DNA of 64,000 nucleotides from Microvirga guangxiensis (GCF_900102135.1 NZ_FMVJ01000006.1:62001-126000); one strand, 5' to 3'. Shown: positions 55,669 through 64,000, counted from the stretch's first letter. Notes: generated by a model not told the origin, from the sequence alone. Made by a program: numbers and translations.

Positions 55669-57813
55669 ATGAAGCTCAATGTGAAGAACCACAAAGCGGG
55701 ATTGGTGACGCTTCTGGCGATGGCGGTTCTCGCCATCTGCTTGAGCTTCGCCGTCGCGCGATTGTTCAATATTGAGCGCGATCTCCGAAGCGAAGACACG
55801 CATACCAACCTCTGGATGATTTCCCAATCCCAGTTCGAGGCGGTGCTCATGGCCGAAAGCCTGGCCCGCTATGCAGGAGGCGAAACCGGCACCCAGCTGG
55901 AGCAGACTCCCGAGTTCCGGTTGGCGATCCTCATAAGCCGCATCAGCGTGTTGCTGGAGGGGCCTCAGGCCGAAGTGATCAACAAGGTGGACCTGCTTGG
56001 TGATCTCAAGACGGCATATCTCCAGCTTACGCTCGCTGAGAAGATGGTCGACAGCAACATGAGCGCCGAAGAGGCCCGTCGGCTGAGGGGCCAGGTTCGT
56101 GAATTGGGCTATACACTTCAGGCTGCGGCCAATGAGGTCATGCTGCTGAACCGTACGGAGGCCTCAGCCAAGAGAGAGATGTATATGCAGGTCGTGCTGG
56201 AGAGCTTTGCTTTCCTGACCGGCATAGTCATAAGCGCGGCTTTCCTGCTCCTTCGCCTGTTCCGTGGCATTCAGGAAGCAAACAGGGCCAAAGAACTCCT
56301 GCAGCAGGAGCAGGAACTCTCCAACCTCGTCATCAATAACGTGAGCAACCAGGGTATCGTCATGTTTGACGAGAACCAGGAATGCCTGCTCTGGAATCCG
56401 GGCATGGAAGGCGTTTTGAACGTCAAGCCGGATATGGCCGTCGGGCGGCTGATGCAGGAGCTCGACCCTCTTTTCGCGAAAGAGGATGTCGTGCGGTCCT
56501 TCAGGCTCGCGATCGAGGGAACGAGCTCCGTATTCGAAGACGAGGCAACCGACGCGGATGGGCAGCAGCGCTGCTTGGAGATCAATTGCTTTCCAGTTTC
56601 CATGGCTCACCGAAAGCTCGGCATCGCCTTCATGCGCGACGTCACCGAGCAGTGGCTCGCCCGCAAGCAGGCCGAGCGCCAGAATTTCGACCTTGAGATT
56701 AAGATCCTGCAACGCACCGCCGCTCTGCGGCAGGCCGAGCGCCGTCTGATCGCGGCGATCGAATCCGCATCGGAAGGGTTTGCAGCCTTCGATTGGACAG
56801 GCAAACTCCTCTTCGCGAACGAGCAGATCTGGGCCGCCGCTCCCGTCGCCTTCTGGTGTCGGGAGGAGATGAGCCTTCCTGTTTTCCTGCGCTGCTTTGC
56901 CATGTGCGAAGGCGCTGACCAACGTCTCCTGGTGGCTCAACCGCCTTTCGACGAGATCGAGATCGACCTCCTTATCAAGAAGGATGTGTGGGCGCGCTTA
57001 TCCATCACGAAGGCGGATGGAGCGACGATTTTCGTGCGTCTTACTGACATCTCGGGCTACAAGCAGGTGGCCAACGCCCTGCAATCAGCCCTGGACCGTG
57101 AGCGCGAAACGACGGATGCCTACCGCAACTTCGTCTCGATGGTCTCCCATCAGTTCCGCACGCCGCTGGCGATCCTCGACTCAAGCGCTCAGCGCATTCT
57201 CAGGCGCGGCCCCAACCTGACACCCGACGAACTCTCGAACCGGATCCAGAAGATCCGGAACGCAGGCACTCGCCTGACCCGCCTGGTGGAAAGCGTGCTG
57301 AACGCGGCGAAGCTCGATGCGGGCCGGATCGAGCTGAATCCGGAGCCCTGCGAGCTCGTCTATCTCATCATGGATATTTGCGAACGCCAGAGCGAGCTGA
57401 ATTCTCACGCGGACATCCGGTTCGATGTGCCTGAACTGCCCGTGAAGGTCTATTGCGACAGCATGCTTATCGAGCAGGTCGTCCTCAATCTCCTGACGAA
57501 CGCGGTCAAGTATTCCGGTGAAAACCCGGTCGTAGAGATCAAGGTCTGGACAGAAGGAGCGCGAGCCTTCTGCTCGGTCCGCGACTGGGGAATCGGCATT
57601 CCGGCGGACGAGTTGCCTAAGATCTTCGATCGGTTCTATCGTGCCCGCACAGCCTCTGGTATCGCTGGGACTGGCATTGGGTTAAATTTTGCACAAAGAA
57701 TCATGCACTTGCACGGGGGGGACATCCAAGTGGAAAGCTACGAGGCCGGAGGATCGTTGTTTACGTTCGACTTGCCGCTATCGAATGCCGATCAGGCGCA
57801 GCAGGCTGCATAA
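55669..57813 (+). CDS. PAS-containing membrane sensor histidine kinase
   Basis: The 714-residue protein has two membrane helices (about 12-32 and 177-200) enclosing a periplasmic helical domain, a PAS domain (about 225-335) and a second degenerate PAS-like domain (about 357-465), a HisKA dimerisation domain with His494 in SMVSHQFRTPLA, and a HATPase domain (N box LNLLTNAVKYS, DWGIGIP, GTGIGLNFAQ). A GTG 6 bp upstream is in frame but overlaps the upstream stop. It probably phosphorylates the response regulator encoded next. Confidence 0.92.
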   Translation: MKLNVKNHKAGLVTLLAMAVLAICLSFAVARLFNIERDLRSEDTHTNLWMISQSQFEAVLMAESLARYAGGETGTQLEQTPEFRLAILISRISVLLEGPQAEVINKVDLLGDLKTAYLQLTLAEKMVDSNMSAEEARRLRGQVRELGYTLQAAANEVMLLNRTEASAKREMYMQVVLESFAFLTGIVISAAFLLLRLFRGIQEANRAKELLQQEQELSNLVINNVSNQGIVMFDENQECLLWNPGMEGVLNVKPDMAVGRLMQELDPLFAKEDVVRSFRLAIEGTSSVFEDEATDADGQQRCLEINCFPVSMAHRKLGIAFMRDVTEQWLARKQAERQNFDLEIKILQRTAALRQAERRLIAAIESASEGFAAFDWTGKLLFANEQIWAAAPVAFWCREEMSLPVFLRCFAMCEGADQRLLVAQPPFDEIEIDLLIKKDVWARLSITKADGATIFVRLTDISGYKQVANALQSALDRERETTDAYRNFVSMVSHQFRTPLAILDSSAQRILRRGPNLTPDELSNRIQKIRNAGTRLTRLVESVLNAAKLDAGRIELNPEPCELVYLIMDICERQSELNSHADIRFDVPELPVKVYCDSMLIEQVVLNLLTNAVKYSGENPVVEIKVWTEGARAFCSVRDWGIGIPADELPKIFDRFYRARTASGIAGTGIGLNFAQRIMHLHGGDIQVESYEAGGSLFTFDLPLSNADQAQQAA

Positions 57814-58869
57814 ATGACCAGACCCATGAATGCTCAGAAAACGATTCTCTGCGTTGAAGACGAAGATGACTTGAGGACAGACCTCGCCGAGGAACTGGAA
57901 GCCGCCAATTACCGCGTGCTTCAGGCCTCGAACGGTGGCGAAGCCCTCAGCCTGCTCGAAAGCGAGCGTCCCGATCTCGTTCTCTGCGACATCACCATGC
58001 CCGGCCTCGGCGGTTACGACGTGCTCAAGGCGATCCGCGATCAGGGGGACAAGGCGGATGTTCCCTTCATCTTTCTGACTGCCCTAGCCGAGCGGAACGA
58101 CGTGCTCGTCGGCAAACAGGCCGGCGCGGACGATTACCTCGTCAAACCGATCGATTACGAGATTCTGCTCGCCACCATCGAGGCTCGCCTTAATCAGGTC
58201 GCGCGCGTGCAGTCCAGCGCCGTGAGCCGCGCTGAAGAGGCTTGGCAGGAAATCCTCAAGTCGTCGCGCGGACGCACCGTCGAGGCGCTTTACAAGGCAA
58301 CCTTCGCCTTCGACCGTTTCCTCGTCGGCGTCGTGATCGTCGATGAGAAGGGGGGCGTCCGGCTGATGAACAAGGAAGCTGAGCGTATCGTCGGCGAGAA
58401 CGACGGCCTCAGCGTATCGGGAGGCGTTCTGAAGGGTGCGATCTCGAAACAGAACACGAAGCTGCATCAGTCGATAGAAAGGGCCTTCGAGGAAGAGGCT
58501 CTCGACGAGATTGTATCGTTCCCGCGCAATTCGGGCGGACGTCCCTATCTGGTGCTCGTGCCGGGGCAGCGCTTCTCGGTGGACGAGCGTCCCGATGCGG
58601 TGGTGCTGCTGGTGATCGACACCGAGCAGCGCACAAAGGTTTCCGGCGATACCCTTGTACGGCTCTATAATCTGACGCCATCCGAAACCCGCGTGGCGCT
58701 TATGCTCATCGATGGCAAGCGTCTCGATCAGATCGCCGAGGAGCTTGAAGTCGCCCAGACCACTGTGGTTTTCCACCTGAAGAATCTCTTCAGGAAAACG
58801 GAAACCAACCGACAGGCGGATCTGGTGCGTGTACTCCTTTCGGTGCCTCTGCGTACCACGAACGATTGA
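57814..58869 (+). CDS. Response regulator: REC, PAS-like middle, LuxR-type HTH
   Basis: The 351-residue protein has a receiver domain with acidic Glu15/Asp16-type pocket and phosphorylated Asp59 in LVLCDITMPG, a Lys in YLVKPID, a central PAS-like segment (about 150-270; VGVVIVDEKGGVRLMN) and a C-terminal LuxR/GerE helix-turn-helix (about 283-345; LTPSETRVALMLIDGKRLDQ). The start codon directly follows the kinase stop. A REC-PAS-LuxR order is less usual than REC-LuxR and may add a second input. Confidence 0.93.
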   Translation: MTRPMNAQKTILCVEDEDDLRTDLAEELEAANYRVLQASNGGEALSLLESERPDLVLCDITMPGLGGYDVLKAIRDQGDKADVPFIFLTALAERNDVLVGKQAGADDYLVKPIDYEILLATIEARLNQVARVQSSAVSRAEEAWQEILKSSRGRTVEALYKATFAFDRFLVGVVIVDEKGGVRLMNKEAERIVGENDGLSVSGGVLKGAISKQNTKLHQSIERAFEEEALDEIVSFPRNSGGRPYLVLVPGQRFSVDERPDAVVLLVIDTEQRTKVSGDTLVRLYNLTPSETRVALMLIDGKRLDQIAEELEVAQTTVVFHLKNLFRKTETNRQADLVRVLLSVPLRTTND

Positions 58870-59041
58870 TCAGAATGGTGGGCGGGTGCTTTCGTTAAGA
58901 CTTCGCTCACCATCTGACTTGAAACAAGGTTCCGCCGCTGCTTTGCCATAATCTGTTCAGCTTCCAGTGAGGTTTGTGGAGCTATCGTCGGTGACAAGAA
59001 AGGGAGAGCGGAATCTCCCTCCTGCTTGTAGGTGACGATCC

Positions 59042-59422
59042 ATGAAGCTGTTCAAATTCTTCTCCGGCACGGCTGCCGCTCTGGCGCTGGTCTCCGGTCT
59101 CGCCGTCGCCGAGCCTGCCGCCGCTCGCGACCGCGGAATGTCTCCCGGCGCAGCGGCTGCTGTCGGTGTTCTCGGCGGTCTTGCGGTCGGCACCATCGTC
59201 GGCGCGACAGTGGCCCAGCAGCCGGCTTACGCAGCTCCGGCGCCTGTCTATGTTGCGCCTCCGCCGCCGCCGCCAGCTCGCGTCTATGTGGAGGAGCCGG
59301 CTCCGGTCGTGTACCGCGAGCGTCCGCGCCGCGTTTATGTGGAGCGTTGCTCCACTGAGCGCTATCGCGAATGGGTGCCGGGCTGGGGCTGGGAATACCG
59401 CTCCCGCCAAGTGTGCCACTGA
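59042..59422 (+). CDS. Small secreted Ala/Pro-rich protein
   Basis: The 126-residue product has a signal peptide (LFKFFSGTAAALALVSGLAVA), a glycine/alanine-rich hydrophobic helix (AAAVGVLGGLAVGTIVGATVA), a proline-rich stretch with PPPPPPARVYVEEPAP and a C-terminal WVPGWGWEYRSRQVC. AGGTGA lies seven bases before the ATG. It resembles many small rhizobial envelope proteins of unknown function. Confidence 0.8.
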   Translation: MKLFKFFSGTAAALALVSGLAVAEPAAARDRGMSPGAAAAVGVLGGLAVGTIVGATVAQQPAYAAPAPVYVAPPPPPPARVYVEEPAPVVYRERPRRVYVERCSTERYREWVPGWGWEYRSRQVCH

Positions 59423-59444
59423 TTGAATTCTTATTGTATCGGAG

Positions 59445-59472
59445 AAGGCCCGTTTTCGAGCGGGCCTTTTCT
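59445..59472 (+). terminator. Intrinsic terminator
   Basis: AAGGCCCG / CGGGCCTT is an 8-bp stem with a TTTTCGAG loop, followed by TTCTTTT, closing the small secreted protein gene. Confidence 0.85.
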
Positions 59473-59540
59473 TTTGGTCGAGTTGAGAAACCTCGATTCC
59501 GGTGCCGCGTTGACGGGTGAGCCATAACGCGAGGCCTGCC

Positions 59541-59735
59541 ATGAGCGACACACCGCGCAACCAACCTGCTGCCGATCAGCCGAAACTCAATCCTGGTGAT
59601 CAGGCCGAACCCGGAGCGCCGGGCGCTGGCGAGAATATCTGCCCCGAATGCAAGGGCAGCGGGCAGATCGGCGTGACGTCCTGCCCGAATTGCGGCGGGA
59701 CAGGCAAGATCATCGAGGGAATCGGCGGGGCTTAA
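59541..59735 (+). CDS. Small zinc-finger protein with two CxxCxGxG motifs
   Basis: The 64-residue protein has a disordered Pro/Gln-rich start and then CPECKGSGQIG and CPNCGGTGKI, two DnaJ-type zinc-binding repeats that together can bind one zinc. GAGG precedes the ATG by six bases. Stand-alone proteins of this kind occur in rhizobia; function unknown. It ends 3 bp inside the end of the convergent DUF2842 gene. Confidence 0.72.
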   Translation: MSDTPRNQPAADQPKLNPGDQAEPGAPGAGENICPECKGSGQIGVTSCPNCGGTGKIIEGIGGA

Positions 59736-59944
59736 GGCTGCTTGTCGGGCTTCGCCATCCACCGGATGAGCGGCATGAGAGGCACGATCCAGATCAGGCC
59801 GAGCACGATATAGGCCAGGGTTTGGACGAGCTTGGGGGCCTCGGTGATCCGCCCCTCCGCCACGGCCATGGCAAACAGCGCATAGGTCGTGATGAATACC
59901 AGCATCACCACCGTTCCGATCAGCTTGCGCACTCGCATGCCCAT
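59732..59944 (-). CDS. DUF2842 small membrane protein
   Basis: The 70-residue protein (MGMRVRKLIGTVVMLVFITT) has two membrane helices (IGTVVMLVFITTYALFAMAV and TLAYIVLGLIWIVPLMPLI) and ends WMAKPDKQP, the DUF2842 pattern restricted mainly to alphaproteobacteria. AAGGG lies seven bases before ATG 59944. Its last bases overlap those of the zinc-finger gene. Confidence 0.85.
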   Translation of the reverse strand: MGMRVRKLIGTVVMLVFITTYALFAMAVAEGRITEAPKLVQTLAYIVLGLIWIVPLMPLIRWMAKPDKQP

Positions 59945-60074
59945 GATCAAACCCTTCTCATCCCCACCGCATGCATGGCGGTGCGTCACTGGCATTGATT
60001 GCCTCTGAGAGGCTCAGCCTCTATGTGACAGGCCGTATCCTGGGTTCAAGTCTTAAATCATCGGTGAGAAGAGC

Positions 60075-61148
60075 ATGGCTGTCGCAGCCTCAAGTCAGGG
60101 CGTGCCGCTGGCGCGTCTGCCCAAAGCCCAATCGCGCTCCACGACTCTCGTGAGAACCTGGCTCTATATCCTTGCGGCGCTCGTGGTGCTGATGATCGCG
60201 GTCGGCGGAGCCACTCGCCTGACGGGATCGGGCCTCTCGATTACAGAATGGAAGCCGGTTACCGGGGCCATCCCTCCACTTACGGAGCAGGCTTGGCAGG
60301 CCGAGTTCGAAAAGTACCGGCAGATTTCGCAATACGAGCTCGTGAACAAGGGCATGACCCTGTCCGAATTCAAGTTCATCTATGGCTGGGAATGGGGCCA
60401 CCGCCAGCTTGGCCGCCTCATCGGTTTGGTGTTTTTCCTGCCATTGGTCTGGTTCTGGGCGCGAGGCATCATCAAGGGCAGGCTTGCTCTTACTCTTCTC
60501 GGTATCGGCGCCCTTGGAGGGCTGCAGGGCGCGATCGGCTGGATCATGGTGGCCTCAGGCCTTGAGCCTGGCATGACGGCTGTCGCCCCGATCAAGCTCA
60601 CCCTGCATCTGACGGTCGCGAGCGTGATTCTGGCCTGTCTGGTGTGGGTCGCAGCGGGCCTGAAAGACCGCAGCGCTTCTCCAGCTGAGCAGAGTGCAGG
60701 CGTTGCGCCGCGTGTTTTGGTTGGCCTTGTCCTAGCGCAGATCGCCCTAGGCGGCCTCGTTGCAGGCTCGAAAGCCGGCTATACCTACAATACTTGGCCG
60801 CTCATGGATGGCGCCTTGGTCCCACCGTCGGAAGCTCTGTTCGTTGTAAAGCCTTGGATCGAGAACTTCGTCGACAATGTTGTTCTGGTCCAGTTCAACC
60901 ACCGCATGCTGGCCTATGTGCTCATTGCTTTTGCCCTCTGGCATGCTTGGAGCTTGCGCCGCAAGGCTCTGGGATCGGCGGCGGCCCGGCGTGCCACGGG
61001 TATAGCGGGCCTTGTCTTTGCGCAGATGGTTCTCGGCATCGTAACGCTTCTGCTCGTCGTGCCGCTCTGGGCAGGGTTGGCGCATCAGGTACTTGCTATG
61101 GCCGTGCTCGCCATGGCGACTGCCCATGCCCGCGTAAGCGCAGCCTGA
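60075..61148 (+). CDS. ctaA: Heme A synthase, CtaA/COX15
   Basis: The 357-residue inner-membrane protein oxidises the methyl group of heme O to make heme A for aa3-type cytochrome oxidase. Eight membrane segments are visible, with the paired heme-binding histidine segments EWGHRQLGRLIG, LTLHLTVASV, FNHRMLAYV and LAHQVLAMAVL, and the family start ATRLTGSGLSITEWKPVTG. GAGAAGAG precedes the ATG. No oxidase subunits lie within the window. Confidence 0.95.
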   Translation: MAVAASSQGVPLARLPKAQSRSTTLVRTWLYILAALVVLMIAVGGATRLTGSGLSITEWKPVTGAIPPLTEQAWQAEFEKYRQISQYELVNKGMTLSEFKFIYGWEWGHRQLGRLIGLVFFLPLVWFWARGIIKGRLALTLLGIGALGGLQGAIGWIMVASGLEPGMTAVAPIKLTLHLTVASVILACLVWVAAGLKDRSASPAEQSAGVAPRVLVGLVLAQIALGGLVAGSKAGYTYNTWPLMDGALVPPSEALFVVKPWIENFVDNVVLVQFNHRMLAYVLIAFALWHAWSLRRKALGSAAARRATGIAGLVFAQMVLGIVTLLLVVPLWAGLAHQVLAMAVLAMATAHARVSAA

Positions 61149-61202
61149 ATAGAAGAAGGACGGCCCTGAGGCCGCCCTAACTCTGTCCATCCGGCTTAAA
61201 GA

Positions 61203-61619
61203 TTAGCGGATGACCTGAACGATGCGGCGGGTGCCGGGCTCGACCAGAACCGGGGTGTCGTTGACCACGGTGTAGCGGTAGTTGGTCACGCCGTACTCGG
61301 CCGGAACTTCATAATACTGCACGCCGGAAGCGGGGAGTGTGGCACCCACGCGAACTTCTTCCGTGTAGCGGTAGGACGGCACGCCCTGGGTCACAACGTA
61401 CTGACGGAAGCGGGGCTGAGACTCGCCGGCAAGGCCGCCGACAATCGCGCCCGTCACGCCACCCACGGCTGCGCCGATCGGGCCGCCAACGATGGCGCCG
61501 CCAACGGCACCCGTCGCAGCACCGGCAGCAGCGCCGCCTGCAGCCGGGTCCTGAGCAAAGGCAGCGGCGGGGGTAAGGGCCATGAGAACGGCACCTGCAA
61601 ACAGAATCTTCTTGGACAT
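61203..61619 (-). CDS. DUF1236 secreted protein
   Basis: The 138-residue protein has a signal peptide (ILFAGAVLMALTPAAAFA), a Gly/Ala-rich hydrophobic stretch (GGAAAGAATGAVGGAIVGG) and the C-terminal DUF1236 part with VTNYRYTVVNDTPVLVEPGTR and IVQVI at the end. Rhizobial genomes hold several such genes; function unknown. GGAGAG supports the ATG start. Confidence 0.9.
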   Translation of the reverse strand: MSKKILFAGAVLMALTPAAAFAQDPAAGGAAAGAATGAVGGAIVGGPIGAAVGGVTGAIVGGLAGESQPRFRQYVVTQGVPSYRYTEEVRVGATLPASGVQYYEVPAEYGVTNYRYTVVNDTPVLVEPGTRRIVQVIR

Positions 61620-62048
61620 TGTCAGCTCTCCATAACTGGTGAAGTCGGGAGCTTAACGACTAGCTTCGAGGGTGGTTCCGGTATTGATATGGGGTTGCAA
61701 AAGCGCGTAATCCAAAGGAAATAGTCCTGCCAATTTGCTTGATCGCGGGATCTAAAACCTACTTTCATCTATTATGTTGCGGGTTCTTATTTTCCTGGCC
61801 GCTTGAATTGCTTTCGAGCTGTCGTCTCCATTGCTGGACCAGCGGAATGATGCAGTTGAAGGGTCTATCTTCCTGCCCTTGCGGAAGCATTTTCTGAGCA
61901 AAAACGCACTCACTGCTTGGGGATATGCACAGAGTGATCGAAGGTCGAGTTAGGAAATCAGGTCTTGTTCTGCTACAGATGAACAATATTAAGCTCGCGT
62001 TAAGCAGAGGGCGGCGGGCTTCAGGAAACGGCTTATGAGGAGTCAGGC
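61620..62048. other. Intergenic region upstream of the ParA gene
   Basis: About 429 bp. It holds the promoter of the DUF1236 gene and that of the ParA-type gene. A minus-strand open frame (61765-62109) has unlikely composition and overlaps the ParA start, so I do not call it. No RNA gene or clear parS-like site was seen. Confidence 0.5.
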
Positions 62049-62726
62049 ATGAATGTGCTGGTCTTTGCTTCGCGGAAAGGCGGCTCGGGTAAGAGCACGC
62101 TCGCTGCACATCTCGCGAGCTATATTGCCAATCCGTCCCGCAAGACGCTGCTGATCGACAACGATCCGCAAGGGTCCCTTTCTCTCTGGCACAAGATTCG
62201 CGATCAGGAGTATCTTGGCCTGAAGCACAATGTGCGCAATCTCGGCGATGCGCTGCGGGACGCCAAGCGTGACGGTTACGAGTGGGTTCTCATCGACACT
62301 CCTCCCAACAAGTCGCCAATCGTTGCCGAAGCCATCAAGCACGCGACCCTCGTCATCATCCCAGCTCGCGCGAGCCTGTTCGACATCGCGGCTTTGCAGG
62401 ATACGGTCCAGTTCGCGCGTGAGATGCGTAAGCCCTATGCTGCGGTGATCAACGCGGCCCCGGCTAAGCACGGCGACAAGGAAGATCCAGTCGTGGCCGA
62501 TGCCCGCGGTGCGCTCAATGCCTTGCAGGTGCCTGTATGGGCCGGTCAGATCACCCACCGCCCTGAACTCACGTTGTCCCTCGCAACCGGCGAAGGCGCA
62601 CGGGAGTACAAGCCCAATTCTCAAGGCGCCGAGGAAATCGGACGTCTTTGGACGGCTCTTGAGCGTTCTCTCAATGCCATTCACAACACCTACAAGAAGG
62701 CCGGCGGCTCCTCGCGCGCTGCGTAA
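62049..62726 (+). CDS. Orphan ParA/MinD-family ATPase
   Basis: The 225-residue ATPase has the deviant Walker A KGGSGKST with the signature lysine (residues 10-17), the switch I/II segment LIDNDPQGSLS and WVLIDTPPNKSP. It lacks the N-terminal HTH of plasmid ParA and no parB gene stands next to it, so it may position another cell structure or act with a distant partner. GAGGAG precedes the ATG and a strong terminator follows, giving a single-gene transcript. Confidence 0.9.
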   Translation: MNVLVFASRKGGSGKSTLAAHLASYIANPSRKTLLIDNDPQGSLSLWHKIRDQEYLGLKHNVRNLGDALRDAKRDGYEWVLIDTPPNKSPIVAEAIKHATLVIIPARASLFDIAALQDTVQFAREMRKPYAAVINAAPAKHGDKEDPVVADARGALNALQVPVWAGQITHRPELTLSLATGEGAREYKPNSQGAEEIGRLWTALERSLNAIHNTYKKAGGSSRAA

Positions 62727-62750
62727 CGAGCCGACAGTTTTCCGAATGAG

Positions 62751-62778
62751 AAAAAGGCGGCTTCAGGCCGCCTTTTTT
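62751..62778 (+). terminator. Intrinsic terminator of the ParA gene
   Basis: AAAAAGGCGGC / GCCGCCTTTTT forms an 11-bp stem with a 5-base loop and a U-tract, 24 bp after the stop. Confidence 0.92.
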
Positions 62779-62920
62779 ATTGCCTGTGCTGGCTTGGCAC
62801 GTGCCGAACTCGCTCCTTGTGGGAATGGCTTTGGAAACTCCGGGAAGCCACCCCTGTATAGGCAAGATTGCGTGGAAGCATTTCAGACGGCGGCAGTTTG
62901 ATTTCGGCTGGCAGTGACTG

Positions 62921-62949
62921 AAATAAATGCCCGGCGCTAGGCCGGGCAT
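62921..62949 (-). terminator. Palindrome and possible terminator of metY
   Basis: ATGCCCGGC / GCCGGGCAT is a perfect 9-bp stem with a 5-base loop, 24 bp beyond the metY stop. On the minus strand it is followed by TTATTT, a weak U-tract. Its core resembles the GCCGGG palindromes elsewhere in the window. Confidence 0.6.
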
Positions 62950-62973
62950 GACGTGTTCCTGTTGGAGGAGGGC

Positions 62974-64000
62974 TTACGCCGCATCCAGGGCTTGGTTGAG
63001 ATCTTCGATCAGGTCGTCCGTGTCCTCAAGGCCGATGGAGAGGCGCACCACCTCGGGGCCTGCACCGGCCTGGGTCTTCTGCTCGTCCGTAAGCTGGCGA
63101 TGAGTGGTGGAGGCGGGGTGGATCACCAGAGAGCGCGTATCGCCGATATTGGCGAGGTGCGAGAACAGCTTGAGGTTCGAAACCAGCTTCACTCCCGCCT
63201 CGTAGCCGTCCTTCAGGCCGAAGGTGAAGACGGCTCCAGCGCCTTTCGGGCAGTATTGCTTGGCAAGGTTATGATAGCGGTCGGAGCGCAGGCCGGGATA
63301 GCTGACCCAGGATACCTTGCTGTGGTTGGCGAGATGTTCGGCAACAGCCAAGGCATTATCCGAATGGCGCTGCATGCGAAGCGGCAGGGTTTCGATGCCG
63401 TTGAGGATCAGGAAGGCGTTGAACGGGGATAGGGCGGGGCCGAGGTCGCGCAGGCCGAGTACGCGGCAGGCAATGGCGAAGCCGAAATTGCCGAAGGTTT
63501 CGCCCAGCACCATCCCGCCGTATTCCGGACGCGGCTTGGACAGCATGGGATAACGGTCGTCTCCTGCGAAATTGAACGAGCCGCCATCCACGATCAAGCC
63601 GCCGACCGAGTTGCCGTGACCGCCCAGGAACTTGGTGGCCGAGTGCACGATGATGTCGGCACCGTGCTCGAACGGACGGATCAGGTAAGGCGAAGCCATC
63701 GTGTTATCGACGATGAACGGAATGCGATGCTTCTTGGCGATGGCGGCGATCGCCTGAAGGTCGACGATCACGCCGCCTGGATTCGCGATGGACTCGACAA
63801 AAATCGCCTTGGTACGCGGGGTAATGGCAGCCTCGAAGGACGAAGGATCGTCGGAATCGGCCCAGACCACGTTCCAGCCGAAGTTCTTATAGGCGTGATT
63901 GAACTGGTTGATCGAACCGCCATAGAGCTTGCGGGCCGCGATGAATTCATCGCCCGGCTGAAGCAGCGTGTGAAACGTCAGGAATTCCGCTGCGTGCCCC
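62974..64000 (-). CDS. metY: O-acetylhomoserine sulfhydrylase family enzyme, 5' end outside window
   Basis: The minus-strand frame is open to the window edge, so the first part of the protein is missing. The visible 341 residues match the fold-type I Cys/Met-metabolism PLP family: LYGGSINQFNH, FVESIANPGGVIVDL, IVDNTMASPYLIRPFEHGAD, the PLP lysine in HSATKFLGGHG and the C-terminal VRLSIGLEDTDDLIEDLNQA. The insert around GGSFNFAGDDRYPM and the overall pattern point to MetY (homocysteine from O-acetylhomoserine and sulfide) over MetB or MetC. Confidence 0.9.
   Translation of the reverse strand, partial: GHAAEFLTFHTLLQPGDEFIAARKLYGGSINQFNHAYKNFGWNVVWADSDDPSSFEAAITPRTKAIFVESIANPGGVIVDLQAIAAIAKKHRIPFIVDNTMASPYLIRPFEHGADIIVHSATKFLGGHGNSVGGLIVDGGSFNFAGDDRYPMLSKPRPEYGGMVLGETFGNFGFAIACRVLGLRDLGPALSPFNAFLILNGIETLPLRMQRHSDNALAVAEHLANHSKVSWVSYPGLRSDRYHNLAKQYCPKGAGAVFTFGLKDGYEAGVKLVSNLKLFSHLANIGDTRSLVIHPASTTHRQLTDEQKTQAGAGPEVVRLSIGLEDTDDLIEDLNQALDAA

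Noticed and set aside
61765..62109. 114-codon minus-strand frame before the ParA gene
   Set aside because: Overlaps the ParA start, lacks a ribosome binding site and looks non-coding.

Overview
The window is high-GC chromosomal DNA of an alphaproteobacterium, most likely in the Hyphomicrobiales (Rhizobiales). Supporting signs are the long SUF iron-sulfur operon with an Irr-type iron control element in front of it, BA14K-family and DUF1236 small secreted proteins, an Omp25/31-type outer membrane protein, the tig-clpP-clpX-lon-HU gene order, and many short GC-rich intergenic palindromes. A Microvirga/Methylobacterium-like genome would fit, but genus is a guess. Nearly all of it looks like core chromosome; I see no insertion sequence, prophage, CRISPR array or replication origin.

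Layout: 1-3594 holds the 3' part of a YhdP/AsmA-like protein facing tyrS. 3747-6191 is a large secreted RTX metalloprotease (metzincin) with a duplicated repeat array. 6266-6922 is an alpha/beta hydrolase. 7163-13806 is the SUF operon (NifS-like desulfurase, sufB, C, D, S, sufT-like), whose promoter region carries a perfect TTAGAA-N3-TTCTAA palindrome. A YbaL-type cation:proton antiporter on the other strand separates this block from sufA and a TfoX-like gene. 16850-20157 holds rhlE, a hydrolase and an outer membrane protein. 20675-22489 is glnB-glnA. 22670-26077 holds nnr, a degenerate multicopper-oxidase-fold protein and a DUF421 membrane protein. 26307-33433 holds tRNA-Leu, the protein quality control block (tig, clpP, clpX, lon), HU and tRNA-Val. 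33671-36082 is an MBOAT/SGNH-like pair probably O-acylating a polysaccharide. 36425-41399 holds tRNA-Pro, small proteins, ybaK, DUF983, a MocR regulator with palindromic sites, and rnk.

41530-51091 is the most distinctive region: a divergently arranged catabolic system. One arm encodes an SDR, an ABC ATPase, an RpiR-type regulator, a DSD1/D-threonine-aldolase-type PLP enzyme, an NTF2-like protein and a D-aminoacylase-type amidohydrolase. The other arm encodes a substrate-binding protein, two permeases and RidA. The arms share a 141-bp intergenic region containing the palindrome TACGCAA-N8-TTGCGTA. I infer import of an N-acylated or glycosylated D-amino-acid compound, deacylation, PLP-dependent breakdown and clearing of the reactive enamine by RidA, all controlled by the RpiR protein.

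51206-62726 holds cell-wall genes (extensin-like putative peptidase, L,D-transpeptidase), small secreted proteins, a three-gene signalling module (cysteine-free sulfite-oxidase-fold periplasmic protein, PAS histidine kinase, REC-PAS-LuxR response regulator), ctaA and an orphan ParA-type ATPase. The window ends inside metY.
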